64,000 bases of DNA. Origin: Zygnema cylindricum (lineage: Eukaryota > Streptophyta > Zygnematophyceae > Zygnematales > Zygnemataceae). Position numbers and translations under genes: made by a program. Below are positions 29,341 to 40,803 of the stretch, in pieces. The notes under the pieces were generated by a model. It had not been told where the DNA came from. It saw only the letters and a list, made by a program, of their open reading frames with translations, and searched no databases. The stretch spans positions 62,001-126,000 of the forward strand of contig JBBHKE010001656.1 in the NCBI GenBank assembly GCA_037447655.1, given 5' to 3'. Each line of letters starts with the position of its first letter. The first letter of the stretch is position 1.

Positions 29341-32300
29341 AGGTAACAATTATTGTTATCGCTAACCGTTTGTGTAATTTAGTAAACAATTCTTGTTATC
29401 GCTAACAATTTGTGTAGTTTAAGTTACAATTCTTGTTATCGCTAACATTTTGTGTAGTTTAAGTTACAGTTCTTGTTATCGCTAACTGTTTGTGTAATTT
29501 AGGTAACAATTCTTGTTATTGCTAACTGTTTGGTTAACTTAGGTAACAATTCTTGTTATCGCTAACCGTTTGTGTAATTTAGTAAACAATTCTTGTTATC
29601 GGTAACAATTTTTGTAATTTAGGTAACAATTCTTGTTATCGCTAACAGTTTGTGTAACTTAGGTAGCAATTCTTGTTATCGCTAACAGTTTGTGTAATTT
29701 AGGTCATAATTATTGTTATCGCTAACTCTTAGGTTAATATAGGTAACAATTTTTGTTATGGCTAACAGTTTGTGTAATTTAGGTAACAATTATTTTTATC
29801 GCTAATAGTTTTTGTAATTTAGGTAACAATTCTTGTTATCGCTAATAGTTTGTTTAATTTAGGTAACAAATCTTGTTATCGCTAACAGTTTGTGTATGTT
29901 AGGTGACAATTATTGTTATCGCTGACTGGTTTTATAATTTAGGCAACAATTCTTGTTATCGCTAACTGTTTATGTTATTTAGGTATTAATTTTTGTTATC
30001 ACTAACTGTTTGTGTAATTTAGGTCATAATTCTTGTTACCGCTAACTCTTAGGTTAATTTAGGTAACAATTCTTGTTATGGCTAACAGTTTGTGTAATTT
30101 AGGTAACAATTATTTTTATCGCTAATAGTTTTTGTAATTTAGGTAACAATTCTTGTTATCGCTAACAGTTTGTGTAATTTAGGTAACAATTCTTGTTATC
30201 GCTAACTATTTGGTTAACTTAGGTAACAATTCTTGTTATCGCTAACCGTTTGTGTAATTTAGTAAACAATTCTTGTTATCGCTAACTGTTTGTGTAATTT
30301 AGGTCACAATTCTTGTTATCGCTAACAGTTTGTGTAATTTAGGTAAGAATTTCTTGTTATCACTAACAGTTTTTGTAATTTAAATAAAATTCTTGTTATC
30401 ATTAACAGTTTGTGTAATTTCGGTCACAATTTTTGGTATCGCAACAATTTGTGTAGTTTAAGTTCCAATTCGTGTTATCGCTAACATTTTGTGTAGTTTA
30501 AATTACAATTCTTATTATCGCTAACTGTTTGTGTAATTTAGGTAACAATTCTTGTTATCGCTAACAATTTTTGTAATTTAGGTAACAATTCTTGTTATCG
30601 CTAACAGTTTGTGTAATTTAAGTCACAATTCTTGTTATCCCTAACTCTTTGTGTAATTTCGGTAGCAATTCTTGTTATCGCTAACTGTTTGTGTAATTTA
30701 GGTAAGAATTTCTTGTAATCTCTAATAGTTTGTGTAATTTAGTTCTTATTTCTTGTTATCGCTAACAATTTGTGTAGTTTAAGTTACAATTCTTGTTATC
30801 GCTAACTGTTTGTGTAATTTAGGTAACAATTCTTGTTATTGCTAACTGTTTGGTTAACTTAGGTAACAATTCTTGTTATCGCTAACCGTTTGTGTAATTA
30901 AGTAAACAATTCTTGTTATCGCTAACTATTTGTGTAATTTAGGTAACAATTCTTGTTATCGCTAACTGTTTAGTTAACTTAGGTAACAATTCTTGTTATC
31001 GCTAACTGTTTGTGTAATTTAGGTAACAATTCTTGTTATCGCTATCTGTTTGTGTAATTTAGGTAACAATAATTGTTATCGCTAACTGTTTGGTTAACTT
31101 AGGTAACAATTCTTGTTATCGCTAACCGTTTGTGTAATTTAGTAAACAATTCTTGTTATCGCTAACTGTTTGTGTAATTTAGGTAGCACTTATTGTTATC
31201 GCTAACAGTTTGTGTAATTTAGGTCACAATTCTTGTTATCGCTAACAATTTGTGTAGTTTAAGTTACAATTCTTGTTATCGCTAACATTTTGTGTAGTTT
31301 AAGTTACAATTCTTGTTATCTCTAACTATTTGTGTAATTCAGGTAACAATTCTTATTATTGCTAACTGTTTGGTTAACTTAGGTAACAATTCTTGTTATC
31401 GCTAACCGTTTGTGTAATTTAGTAAACAGTTCTGGTTATCGCTAACATTTTTTGTAATTTAGGTAATAGTTCTTGTTATCGCTAACAGTTTGTGTAATTT
31501 AGGTAATAATTATTGTTATTGCTAACAGTTTCTTTAATTTAGGAAACAATTCTTGTTATCGCTAACCGTTTGTGTAATTTAGTAAACATTTTTTGTTATC
31601 GCTAGTTGTTTGAGTAATTTAGGTGAAAATTCTTGATATCGCTAACAATTTGTGTAACTTACATAACAACAAGTGTAAGCCCAAACATTTTGTGTAATTT
31701 AGATAACAATTCATGTTATCGCTAACTGTTTGGTTAATTTAGGTGACAAGTTTTGTTATCGCTAACTGTTTGTGTAATTTAGGTAACAATTCTTGTTATC
31801 GCTAACAGTTTATGTGATTTAGGTAAGAATTTCTTGTTATCACTAACAGTTTTTGTAATTTAGGTAACAATTCTTGTTATCGCTAACATTTTGTGTAATT
31901 TAGGTCAGAATTATTGTTATCGCTAACAATTTGTGTAGTTTAAGTTACAATTTTTGTTATCGTTAACAATTTGTGTAGTTTAAGTTACAATTCTTGTTAT
32001 CGCTAACTGTTTGTGTAATTTTGGTAACAATTCTTGTTATTGCTAATTGTTTGGTTAAGTTAGGTAATAATTCTTGTTATCACTAATAGTTTTTGTAATT
32101 TAGGTCGCAATTATTGTTATCGCTAACAATATATGTAGTTTAAGTTACAATTCTTGTTATCGCTAACAATTTGTGTAGTTTAAGTTACAATTCTTATTAT
32201 CGTTAACAATTTGTGTAATTTAGTTAACAATTATTGTTATCGTTAACTGTTTGGTTAATTTAGGTAATAATTCTTGTTATCGCTAACAGTTTGTGTAAGT

Positions 32301-34221
32301 AGTCAAGATTTCTTGTTATCGCTAACAGTTTATGTAATTTAGGTAACAATTTTTGTTATCGCTAACAGTTTTTGTAATTTAGGAAACAATTCTTGTTATC
32401 CCTAACAGTTTGTGTAATTTAGGTAAGAATTTCTTGTTATCGCTAACAGTTTTTGTAATTTAGGTCACAATTCTTGTAATCGCTAACAATTTGTGTAGTT
32501 TAAGTTATAATTCTTGTTATCGCAAACATTTTGTGTAGTTTAAGTTACAATTCTTGTTATCGCTAACTGTTTGTGTAATTTAGGTAACAATTCTTGTTAT
32601 TGCTAACTGTTTGGTTAACTTAGGTAACAATTCTTGTTATCGCTAACTGTTTGTGTAATTTAGTAAACAATTCTTGTTATCGCTAACAGTTTTTGTAATT
32701 TAGGTAACAATTCTTCTTATCGCTAACAATTTGTGTAATTTATGTAATAATTCTTGTTATCGCAAACCGTTTGTGTAATTTAGGAAACATTTTTTGTTAT
32801 CGCTAGTTGTTTGTGTAATTTAGGTGAAAATTCTTGATATCGCTAACAATTTGTGTAACTTACATAACAACTACTGTAAGCCCAAACATTTTGTGTAATT
32901 TAGATAACAATTTATTTTATTGCTAACTGTTTGGTTAATTTAGGTAACAATTCTTGTTATCGCTAACTGTTTGTGTAATTTAGGTAACAAATCTTGTTAT
33001 CGCTAACAATTTGTGTAATTTAGGTAACAATTCTTGTTATCGCTAACTGTTTAGTTAACTTAGGTAACAATTTTTGTTATCGCTAATTGTTTCTGTAATT
33101 TAGTAAACAATTCTTGATATCGCTAACTGTTTGTGTAATTTAGGTAACAATTCTTGTTATCGCTAACTGTTTGGTTAACTTAGGTAGCAATTCTTGTTAT
33201 CTCTAACAGTTTGTGTAATTTAGGTAACAATTTTTGTTATCGCTTACTGTATGTGTAATTTAGGTAACAATTCTTGTTATCGCTCACAGTTTGTGTAACT
33301 AAAGTAACCATTCTTATAAATGTTAACAATTTGTATAAGCTAGGTAACTGTTCTTGTTTTTGCTAACAGTTTCCGTAAGTTATATAACAATTCTTGTTAT
33401 CGCTAACAGTTTGCGTAGGTTAGGTAACAGTTCCTGTTAGCTCAAATAGTTTATGTATTTTAGATAACAATTTCGGTTATCGCTAACAGTTTGTGTAATT
33501 TAGGTAACAATTATTGTTATCGCTAATAGTTTGTGTAAATTAGGTAACAATTATCGTTATAGCTAACAGTTTGCGTAAGTTAGGTAACAATTTTTGTTAT
33601 CGCTAACTGTTTATCTAATTTAGGTAACAATTCTTGTTTGCGCTAACATTTTGTGTAATTTAGGTTACAACTATTGTTATCGCTAACAGTTTGTGTAATT
33701 TAGGTATCAATTCTTGTTATCGTTAACTATTTGTGTAATTTAGGTAACATTTCTTGTTATCGCTACCTATTTGTGTAAGTTAGGTAATAAATCATATTTA
33801 TCGATAACTTGTTTGTGTAATTTAGGTAACAATTCAGTTTATCGCTAACTGTTTGTGTAATTTGGGTAACAATCTTTGTCATCGCTTATAGTTTGTGTAA
33901 TTTAGGTTACAATTTTTGTTATCGCTAACAATTTGTGTAATTTAGGTAACAAATTTTGTTATCACTAAGAGTTTGTGTAATTTAGGTAAAAAAAATTGTT
34001 ATCGCTAACAATTTGTGTACTTTAAGTAATAATTATTGTTATCGCTAACTATTCGTGTATTTTAGGTAACAATTCGTGTTAGAGATAACAATTTGGGTAA
34101 TTTAGGTTAAAATTTTTGTTATCGCTAACAGTTTGTGTAATTAAGGTAACAATTCCTGTAGCGCAAACAGTTTGTGTAACTTTGATAACAATTCCTTTTA
34201 TCGCTAACTGTTAGGTGACCA

Positions 34222-35083
34222 TATCAACTTACGCAAACAGTAAGCAATAACAAGAATTGTTACCTAAATTACACAAACTATTAGCGATAACAAGAATCTT
34301 TAACTAAATTACACAAAATGTTTGCGATAACAAGAACTCTTACCTAAATTACACAAGAAGTTAGCAATAAAAACAATTGTTACCTATATTACACAAACTC
34401 TTAGCGATAACATAAATATTAACTTAAATTACACAAATTGTTAGCGCTAACAGGAATTGTTACCTAAATTACACAAACAGTTAGATATAACAAGAATTTT
34501 TATCTAACTTACACAAACTGTTAGCGATTACGAGGATTGTTACCTAAATTATACAAATTGTTAGCGATAACAAGAATGGTTACCTAAGTTACACAAACAG
34601 TTAGCGCTTACAAAAATGGTTACCTAAATAACACAAACTGTTAGCAATAACAATAATTATTACCTAAATTACAGAAACTGTTAGCGAAACAAGAATTGTT
34701 ACCTAAAATACACAAACTGTTAACGGTAACATGAATTATTACAAACTGTTAGAATAACAAAAATTGTTACATGAATTAGACAAACTATTAGCGATAATAT
34801 CAATTGTCACGTTAATTATACAGACACTTAGCGATAACAGGAATTGTTACCTAAATTACACAAATAGTTAACGATAACAAGAATTGATACCTAAATTACA
34901 CAATTGCTTAGCGGTAACAGGAATGGTTTCCTAACTTACACAAACTGTTAGCGCTAACAAGAATGGTAACCTAAGTACCACTAACTGTAAACGATAACAA
35001 GAAATGTTACCCAAATTACACAAATTGTTAGAGCTAATAAGAATTGTTACCTAAATTACAAAAACAGTTAGCGATAACAGGAA
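34222..35083 (-). repeat. Inverted block of the 40-bp satellite (about 21 monomers)
   Basis: From about 34222 the plus strand reads as the reverse complement of the monomer (TACCTAAATTACACAAAC, GTTAGCGATAACAAGAATTG), and at about 35083 it flips back. The left switch lies near GGTGACCATATCAACTTACG. The right switch is where ...GATAACAGGAA meets TCGCTAACTTATTATG. Monomers here are more diverged than those in the array centre. The block creates head-to-head and tail-to-tail satellite junctions. Confidence 0.95.
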
Positions 35084-37591
35084 TCGCTAACTTATTATGT
35101 AATATAGGTAACAATTCTTTTTATCGCTAACGGTTTGTGTCAGTTAGGTAAACATATTTGTTAGCGCTAACAGTATGTGTAATTTATGAATCAATTCTTG
35201 TTATCGCTAACTGTTTGTGTAATTATGGTACCAATTTTTGTTATCGCTAACAATTTGTGTAATTTAGGTAACAATTCCTGTTAGCGCTAACAATTTGTGT
35301 AAGTTAGATTATAATTCTTGTTATCGCTAACTTTTTCTGTAATTTAGGTAACAATTCGTGTTAGGGCTAACAATTTGTGTAATTTAGATATTATCGCTAA
35401 ATATTTGTGTAATTTAGGCAACAATTATTGTTAACGCTAACAGTTTGTGTAAGTAAGATAACAATTCCCGTTATCGCTAACAGTTTGTGTAAGTTAGGTA
35501 ACCATTGTTGTTAACGCTAACAGTTTGTGTAAGTAAGAGAACAATTCTTGTTATTGCTAACAATTTGTGTAATTTAGGTTACTATTCTTGTTATCGCTAT
35601 CTGTTTGTGTAATTTAGATAACAATTCTTATTATCGCTAACAGTTTGAGTTATTTGGGTAACAATTTTTGTTATTGTTAACTGTTTGTGTAATTTAGGTA
35701 ACAATTATTTTTAGCGCTAACAAGTTGTGTAAATTAGATAACAATTCTTGTTATCGCAAACAATTTGTGTAATTAAGGTAACAATTCTTGTTATAGCAAA
35801 CAATTTGTGTAATTTAGGTTACAATTATTGTTATCGCTAACAGTTTGTGTAATTTAGGTAACAATTATTGTTATCACCAACAGTTTGTGTAATTTAGGTA
35901 ACTATTTTTGTTATCGCTAACTGTGTGTGTAATTTAGGTAACAAATCCTGTTAACTCTAACAGTTTGTGTAATTTAGGTAACAATTTTTGTTATTGATAA
36001 CAGTTTATGTAATTTAGGTTACTATTCTTGTTATCGCTAACTATTTGTGTAATTTAGGTAACAATTTTTGTTATCGTTAACTGTTTGTGTAATTTAGGTA
36101 ACAAATATTGTTATCGCTAACAATTTGTGTAATTTAGGTTAAAATTCTTGTCATCGCTAACAGTTTGTGTAATTTAGGTCACAATTTTTGTTATCGCTAA
36201 CACTTTCTGTAAGTTAGGTAACAATTCTTGTTATCACTTATTGTTTGTGGAAGTTAGGAAACCATTCTTGTTAGCGCTTAAAGTTTGTGTAAGTTAGAAA
36301 ACAATTCCTGTTATTAGTAACAGTTTGTGTAATTTAAGTAACAATTTCTCTTATCGCTAACAGTTTTCGTAATTTAGGTAACAATTCTTGTTATCGCTAA
36401 CAGTTTTTGTAATTTAGATAACAATTCTTGTTATCGCTAACTATTTGTGTAAGTTAAGTAACCATTATTGTTAGCGCTAACAATTTATGTCAGTTAGATA
36501 ACAATTCTTGTTATCGCTAATAGTTTTTGTAATTTAGGTAACAATTATTCTTATCGCTAATAGTTTTTGCGTAAATTAGGTGACAATTTGTGTTAGCGCA
36601 AACAGTTTGTGTAATTTAGATAACAATTCTTGTTATCGCAAATAATTTATATAATTTAGGTAACAATTACTGTTATCGCTAACAGTTTTTGTGCTTTAGG
36701 TAACAATTCTTGTTATCGCTAACTGTTTGTGTAATTTAGGTAACAGTTTTTGTTATCGGTAACAGTTGGTGTAAGTTAGGTAACCATTCTTGTTAGCGCC
36801 AACATTTTGTGTAAGTGAGATAACAATTCCTGTTATCGCTATTAGTTTGTGTAATTTAGGTAACAATTATTCTTATCGCTAACAGTTTGCGTAAATTAAG
36901 TAACAATTCCTGTTAGCGCAAACAATTTGTGTAATTTAGATAACAATTGTTGTTATCGCTAACTGTTTCTATATTTAGGAAACCATTCTTGTTAGCGCTA
37001 ATAGTTTCTGTAAGTTAGGTAACCATTCTTGTTAGCGGTAACATTTTGTGTAATTTAGGTAACAATTATTGTTATCGCTAACAGTTTGTGTATGTTAGGT
37101 AACCATTCTTTTTAGCGCTAACATGTTGTGTAAGTTAGATAACAATACCTGTTTGCTAAAAGTTTCTGTAATTTTGGTAAGAATTCTTGTTATTGCTAAA
37201 TTTTTGTGTAATCTAGGTAATAATTCTCGTTATTGCTAACAATTTGTGTAATTTAGGTTAGAATTCTCGTTACCGCTAACAGTTTGTGTAATTTAGGTAA
37301 CAATTATTGATATCGCTAACAATTTGTGTAAGTTGGGTAACCATTCTTGTTACCGCTAATAGTTAGTAAGTTAGATAACAATTCCTGTTATCTCTAAAAG
37401 TTTGTGTAATTTAGGTAACAATACGTGTTATCGGGAACAGTTTGTGTAAGTTAGGTAACCATTTTTGTTAGTGCTCACAGTTTGTGTAATTTAGGTAACT
37501 ATTACTGTTAGCGCAAACACTTTGTGTAATTTCGGTAACAATTGTTGTTATCGCTAGAAGTTTGTGTAATTTAGGTAACAATTCTTATTAT
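35084..37591 (+). repeat. 40-bp satellite array, distal forward block
   Basis: Forward-orientation monomers resume after the inverted block and continue to the first base of a copia LTR at 37592. This block is richer in the GTTAGCGCTAAC variant, a perfect 12-base palindrome, and in GTAACCATTCTTG variants. It resembles the second satellite block at 56.6-59.1 kb more than it resembles the array centre. Confidence 0.96.
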
Positions 37592-37660
37592 TGTTGTTTT
37601 TCGAAAGCTTTAAGTTTCAAGCAAATTTATAAGACGGCGGAAAAATAGATCTAAATCGAC
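37592..37660 (+). repeat. Copia 5' LTR, first 69 bases
   Basis: It matches the start of the LTR at 55639, sharing TGTTGTTTTT, GAAAGCTTTAAGT, AAGCAAATTTATA and GGACG/AGACGG followed by AAAAATAGAT. Similarity stops near 37660 and resumes at about 39023. The preceding base is the last base of the satellite, so this is where the element entered, or was joined to, the array. Confidence 0.82.
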
Positions 37661-39022
37661 ATTTGTCCAATTGAGTACGGAAGTGAAAGCTAAAACTCGA
37701 GGATACCGTGAAATTGCGAAACATAATTGTTAACACGCATTACAAGAGCGAATGGGAACAAAGTTTGACGGTAAAGTTGCCGTGACTAGACATCGATCAG
37801 AGAACGAATAAAGGCCGTCCTTTTTGTCCAAGATTTATCATTACTGGCCGTCCGTGCGGCAAAAATATAATCTCAGGATTCAATGGACGACACGTGGTTA
37901 ACTTTTGGTGCACATTTTTTTAATCCAAAAAAAAGGGACTACGACACAACACCGTGTAGGTATGAACGTGGAGAACGGTGTTTTGAATTGAAAAAGTATA
38001 TTTTTTGCATTTTAACGTTTTTACATTCCCCAGTACAGTTCCTTGTTTACCTCATCCGTTTACTTTCATCCTCAATGTATATATGTCATACATATTTTTT
38101 GAGAGAATTATCACCCATTTACCAATTTACGGTGTTTGATTGTTGAGATTTTTGTTATATTGTCAAGCAAGCTTATTTCATTTGGTTTTTGTGAGAATCA
38201 AGGATATTCCGCGAGACACAATATTACATCACAAATGTAATATTGTTAGAAATCTTCTTTTCAAGTACACCCTTAATGATTGTTTTACAATTCCCTTTAA
38301 GAAGATGCAGGGATCATATAACTTCTTATTTTCAATTTGCCTTCTAAACATTGTTTTATCATGCCCTAGAAAAATTTGCAAGAATCATGTAAATTCTCAT
38401 ACAAAACTTTAGTGCGAATGTTTCCACTGGCAAGTTTCAAGACTATTAGGGGTAAATTGCTATTGTAATAAATACCTCTTTTATAAGCCAATCATATGTG
38501 ATATGATACAAAATAGAGATATTCTACTGGTCAAGTTTTTGACTTTGTTGTAATATAGGATCTAAGTTACAATGGCGTTTTACGATAATATGGAATAGTT
38601 ATTCAGAATAGTGGTGTTAATCTTATATTTTTGTATGAAGTCACTCCATCAAAAATAGAAGATTTCTTAACACGGAAAATACAAATTAGGATAAGCTATA
38701 TATTGCAAACAGAGAAAGCCAAACAGTAAAGAGATGAGAAGTCACGAGAGAAAATGCAGCGAATTAATAATTTGGGCTTTTATTTTAATTCTTAACGGCT
38801 CGAAAATTTGCCCAAGAAGAAGGAGAGAGAGAGAGGGGGAAAGATAAGCGGAGAGAACGAGAAAGAGAAAAAGAGAGGGAGAGGTGGAGGGGTGGAGAGG
38901 GGGAGAGGGGTAGAGGTGGAAAGGGGGAGGGGAAGGACAAAGGTGGGTAGAAGGGGCGGGGGAGAAAGGAATGCATGGAGGGAGGGAGAGGGAGAGGGCG
39001 GGGGGGGGAGGAAAGAAGTTGC
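37661..39022. other. Unknown 1.36-kb insertion in the copia LTR
   Basis: This segment has no counterpart in the sister LTR at 55639-56530, where the flanking pieces are about 30-40 bases apart. It has no recognisable coding content; open frames at 37883-38146 and 38140-38412 lack known motifs. The last 200 bases are a purine-rich tract. No terminal inverted repeats or clear target duplication could be seen by eye. It may be a separate insertion or a long LTR variant. Confidence 0.55.
38812..39015 (+). repeat. GA-rich low-complexity tract
   Basis: About 200 bases are almost entirely G and A on the plus strand (GAGAGAGAGGGG, GGGAGGGGAAGG and similar). Long proline- or arginine-rich frames here come from composition, not coding. 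Such polypurine tracts can form triplex structures. Confidence 0.9.
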
Positions 39023-39851
39023 TAAGTGCAGGTTTTGAATGGTACCGACAACGTAACTGCGACGCAGATGGAACAAGCGCAGCTGCGGTTATTTTTGATA
39101 TGGTCTGTAGGAACGAACACAGCTTGCGACGCAACGGGACAAACGCAACTGCTGATGTTTTGGTACAAAACAACACAGTTGCTATGGAACCAGACAAACG
39201 CAGCTGCGGTTGTTTTTGGTATTAGACAGCGCAGCTGCTACGAAGCCGCATATATTTGAATGAGATCAGGATTTGGACTGCGTTGCTACGGTTGATATGA
39301 ATCGAGTCAACTGACGAGATTCATAAGAGAATAATTAAGTGAATCGCTAACATATGTTCTGCAACAGCTGGATGGACGTACCCAATCAATCGTCACTAAA
39401 CAAGGCGACAACTATTTGAACAAATCACCTGTATAGGATTCTCAATAATATTGATTGTACAATGATAGATTAGTTTAAGCGTGATCAGGAGCACTTAGAC
39501 CTTAGTGGCATTTTAGTTCTTTTGGACGTATCTTTTAGGAACGCTTGTATAAGCGGTACAACAGTATGAAGAAGTACAATTAAGTGAAGAGTATAAGACT
39601 TAGGACGTAAAACATTTTATGTATCTAAACTTCCAGACTGTGTAATCTGCAAACTATTTTTGGGAAACTTCTGAGTTGCATATGTTGGTGTATGTTGGAT
39701 CAATTGAGCTGAAACTTTGGGAGTTGTCAGTCTTTGTGATATTTTATTCTGTGGTATAGTTTAAACCAGGTTGGTACATTGTGTTAGTTTTGGTGAGCTG
39801 TAGAAAATAGTTGTTTAATAGGATTCTTGATAAGCTTCTGTGAGTGAGAAT
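39023..39851 (+). repeat. Copia 5' LTR remainder and untranslated leader
   Basis: It matches 55727-56547 over its whole length, from GGTTTTGAATGG to the GTGAGTGAGAATATG before gag. The first 250 bases carry repeated CAGCTG cores (GCGCAGCTGC at 39077, ACGCAGCTGC at 39198, GCGCAGCTGC at 39229) plus CGCAACTGC variants. These could be promoter elements of the LTR. The LTR/leader boundary is not certain. A TTGGTGAGC shared by all three copies near 39793 could be the start of a primer-binding site. Confidence 0.75.
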
Positions 39852-40803
39852 ATGTCTACTTCTACTACTACTGTTGACGCTCCATCTCCTCGAGTGGTTG
39901 TAGAACAACAGATTATGGGCCTGTCATCAAGAATTCCTATTTTATCGCGAGAAAAATACGCATATTGGGCGGATATGGTGGAAACACACTTCAAAAATGT
40001 TAATCTTTTGGATATTTTGGATGGTTCACTGACGGAATCGGATCTGTCTTTGTCAAAGAAAAATTTGCAAGCTTGGTCAATTTTGAAATTTTGTATTTAA
40101 GAAGAATTGGCTATGTCACGGATAAAAATGAAAAAGGCGATCGATATCTGGAAATCTCTCAAGGACGATTTTGAAAAGGCTAATGTTCAAGAAAAACTAT
40201 TCTTGGCTTGACGGATTTGGGACTACAATTACACGAGTGGCACGATAGCAGAATATTGTAATAAATTTTGAATACTACTAGATTCTCATGCTTGTGCAGG
40301 TGGATCTTTTCCTCAGTTTCATCAAGCTGCTTTGCTAATGAGGGGTCTTCCTAATACTATGAGAGCAGCGTCTGATAAGCTGAAACAAAAAGATAAAGCT
40401 AGCTGGACTCTACAGTTAGCTATTAATTTGATATTGGAAGAGGAAGCAGATTCTAAAATTCTTAATGGTGAAAAACAAGTAGAGGCATTTAGCACAGAAT
40501 TTGACAAGAAAGCTCAGTTTAATCAGCAGAGAAATCAATTTAATCAAAATAAGAATCATTTCAAACAGTTTAATCAAAGAGGAAATAGACAATCTTTCAA
40601 TGCTTGTTTTTATTGTAATGAAAAAGGTCATGGATATAAGTTCTGTCCTAAGCTTAAGAAAGCTAATGAAACAGGTCTGCACAGGCCAAGATGGCAGCAA
40701 AGCCAATTTCATCAAGGCTTCACGAGATCATCACAACGAGGAAATGCACTATTATTGGTATTTTCATCTCATCACGACGAGTCTATTTCGCTCTTTGAGA
40801 AGG
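39852..40803 (+). pseudogene. gag: Copia gag (5' part up to the D insertion)
   Basis: This is the structural nucleocapsid precursor that packages element RNA. I start it at ATG 39852 because the upstream GTG at 39840 is not a eukaryotic start and the ATG context is shared with the copy at 56548. One frame (mod 3 = 0) runs through with stops at 40098 and two TGA codons near 40209 and 40269. Landmarks are YWADMVETHFKNVNLLDIL near the N-terminus (UBN2/copia gag type), an Asn/Gln-rich linker, and the zinc knuckle CFYCNEKGHGYKFC (C-x2-C-x4-H-x4-C) at about 40606-40650. The sister copy at 60.4-60.9 kb reads through the first stop as FCISEDLAMS, showing the stop is secondary. Element D interrupts the frame after Phe-Glu-Lys; the frame resumes at 49974. 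Confidence 0.88.
40800..40803 (+). repeat. Target-site duplication AAGG, left
   Basis: AAGG precedes the TGTC start of element D, and AAGG follows the GACA end at 49971-49974. Removing the element and one AAGG joins TTTGAGAAG to GAGGATGATGAT in the copia frame. The result has the same codon number as the uninterrupted copia copy on the minus strand near 54040. Confidence 0.85.

Larger units (their letters stand above)
2283..34221 (+). repeat. 40-bp satellite array, main forward block (about 800 monomers)
   Basis: The sequence repeats with a 40-base period; successive 60-base lines shift phase by exactly half a unit. The consensus monomer contains GTTTGTGTAATTTAGG, then TAACAATTCTTGTTATCGCT, then AACA or AACT leading to the next unit. 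It is about 30% G+C with one CpG (in ATCGCT). Recurring variants include TTTGGTTAATTTAGG, CCTGTAAGCGCAAACAG, GTAGTTTAAGTTAC and TTTAGTAAACAATTC. They recur in a patterned order, showing higher-order structure. Forty is not a multiple of three, so long reading frames are rare and those present are by-products. The middle part (about 9-33 kb) looks more uniform than the part after 33 kb, as expected for an array homogenised by unequal exchange. It could be a centromeric or heterochromatic satellite; the sequence alone does not show which. Confidence 0.98.

Noticed and set aside
2283-34221. Telomeric repeat, because TTTAGG recurs
   Set aside because: TTTAGG is only part of a 40-base unit and is never tandem by itself.
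2283-37591. CRISPR-like array of 40-bp repeats
   Set aside because: The repeats are directly adjacent with no unique spacers, they vary along their whole length, and the surroundings are eukaryotic retroelements. It is a satellite.
38742-39197. Several overlapping proline- or arginine/glycine-rich frames
   Set aside because: They are by-products of the GA-rich low-complexity tract and occur on both strands.
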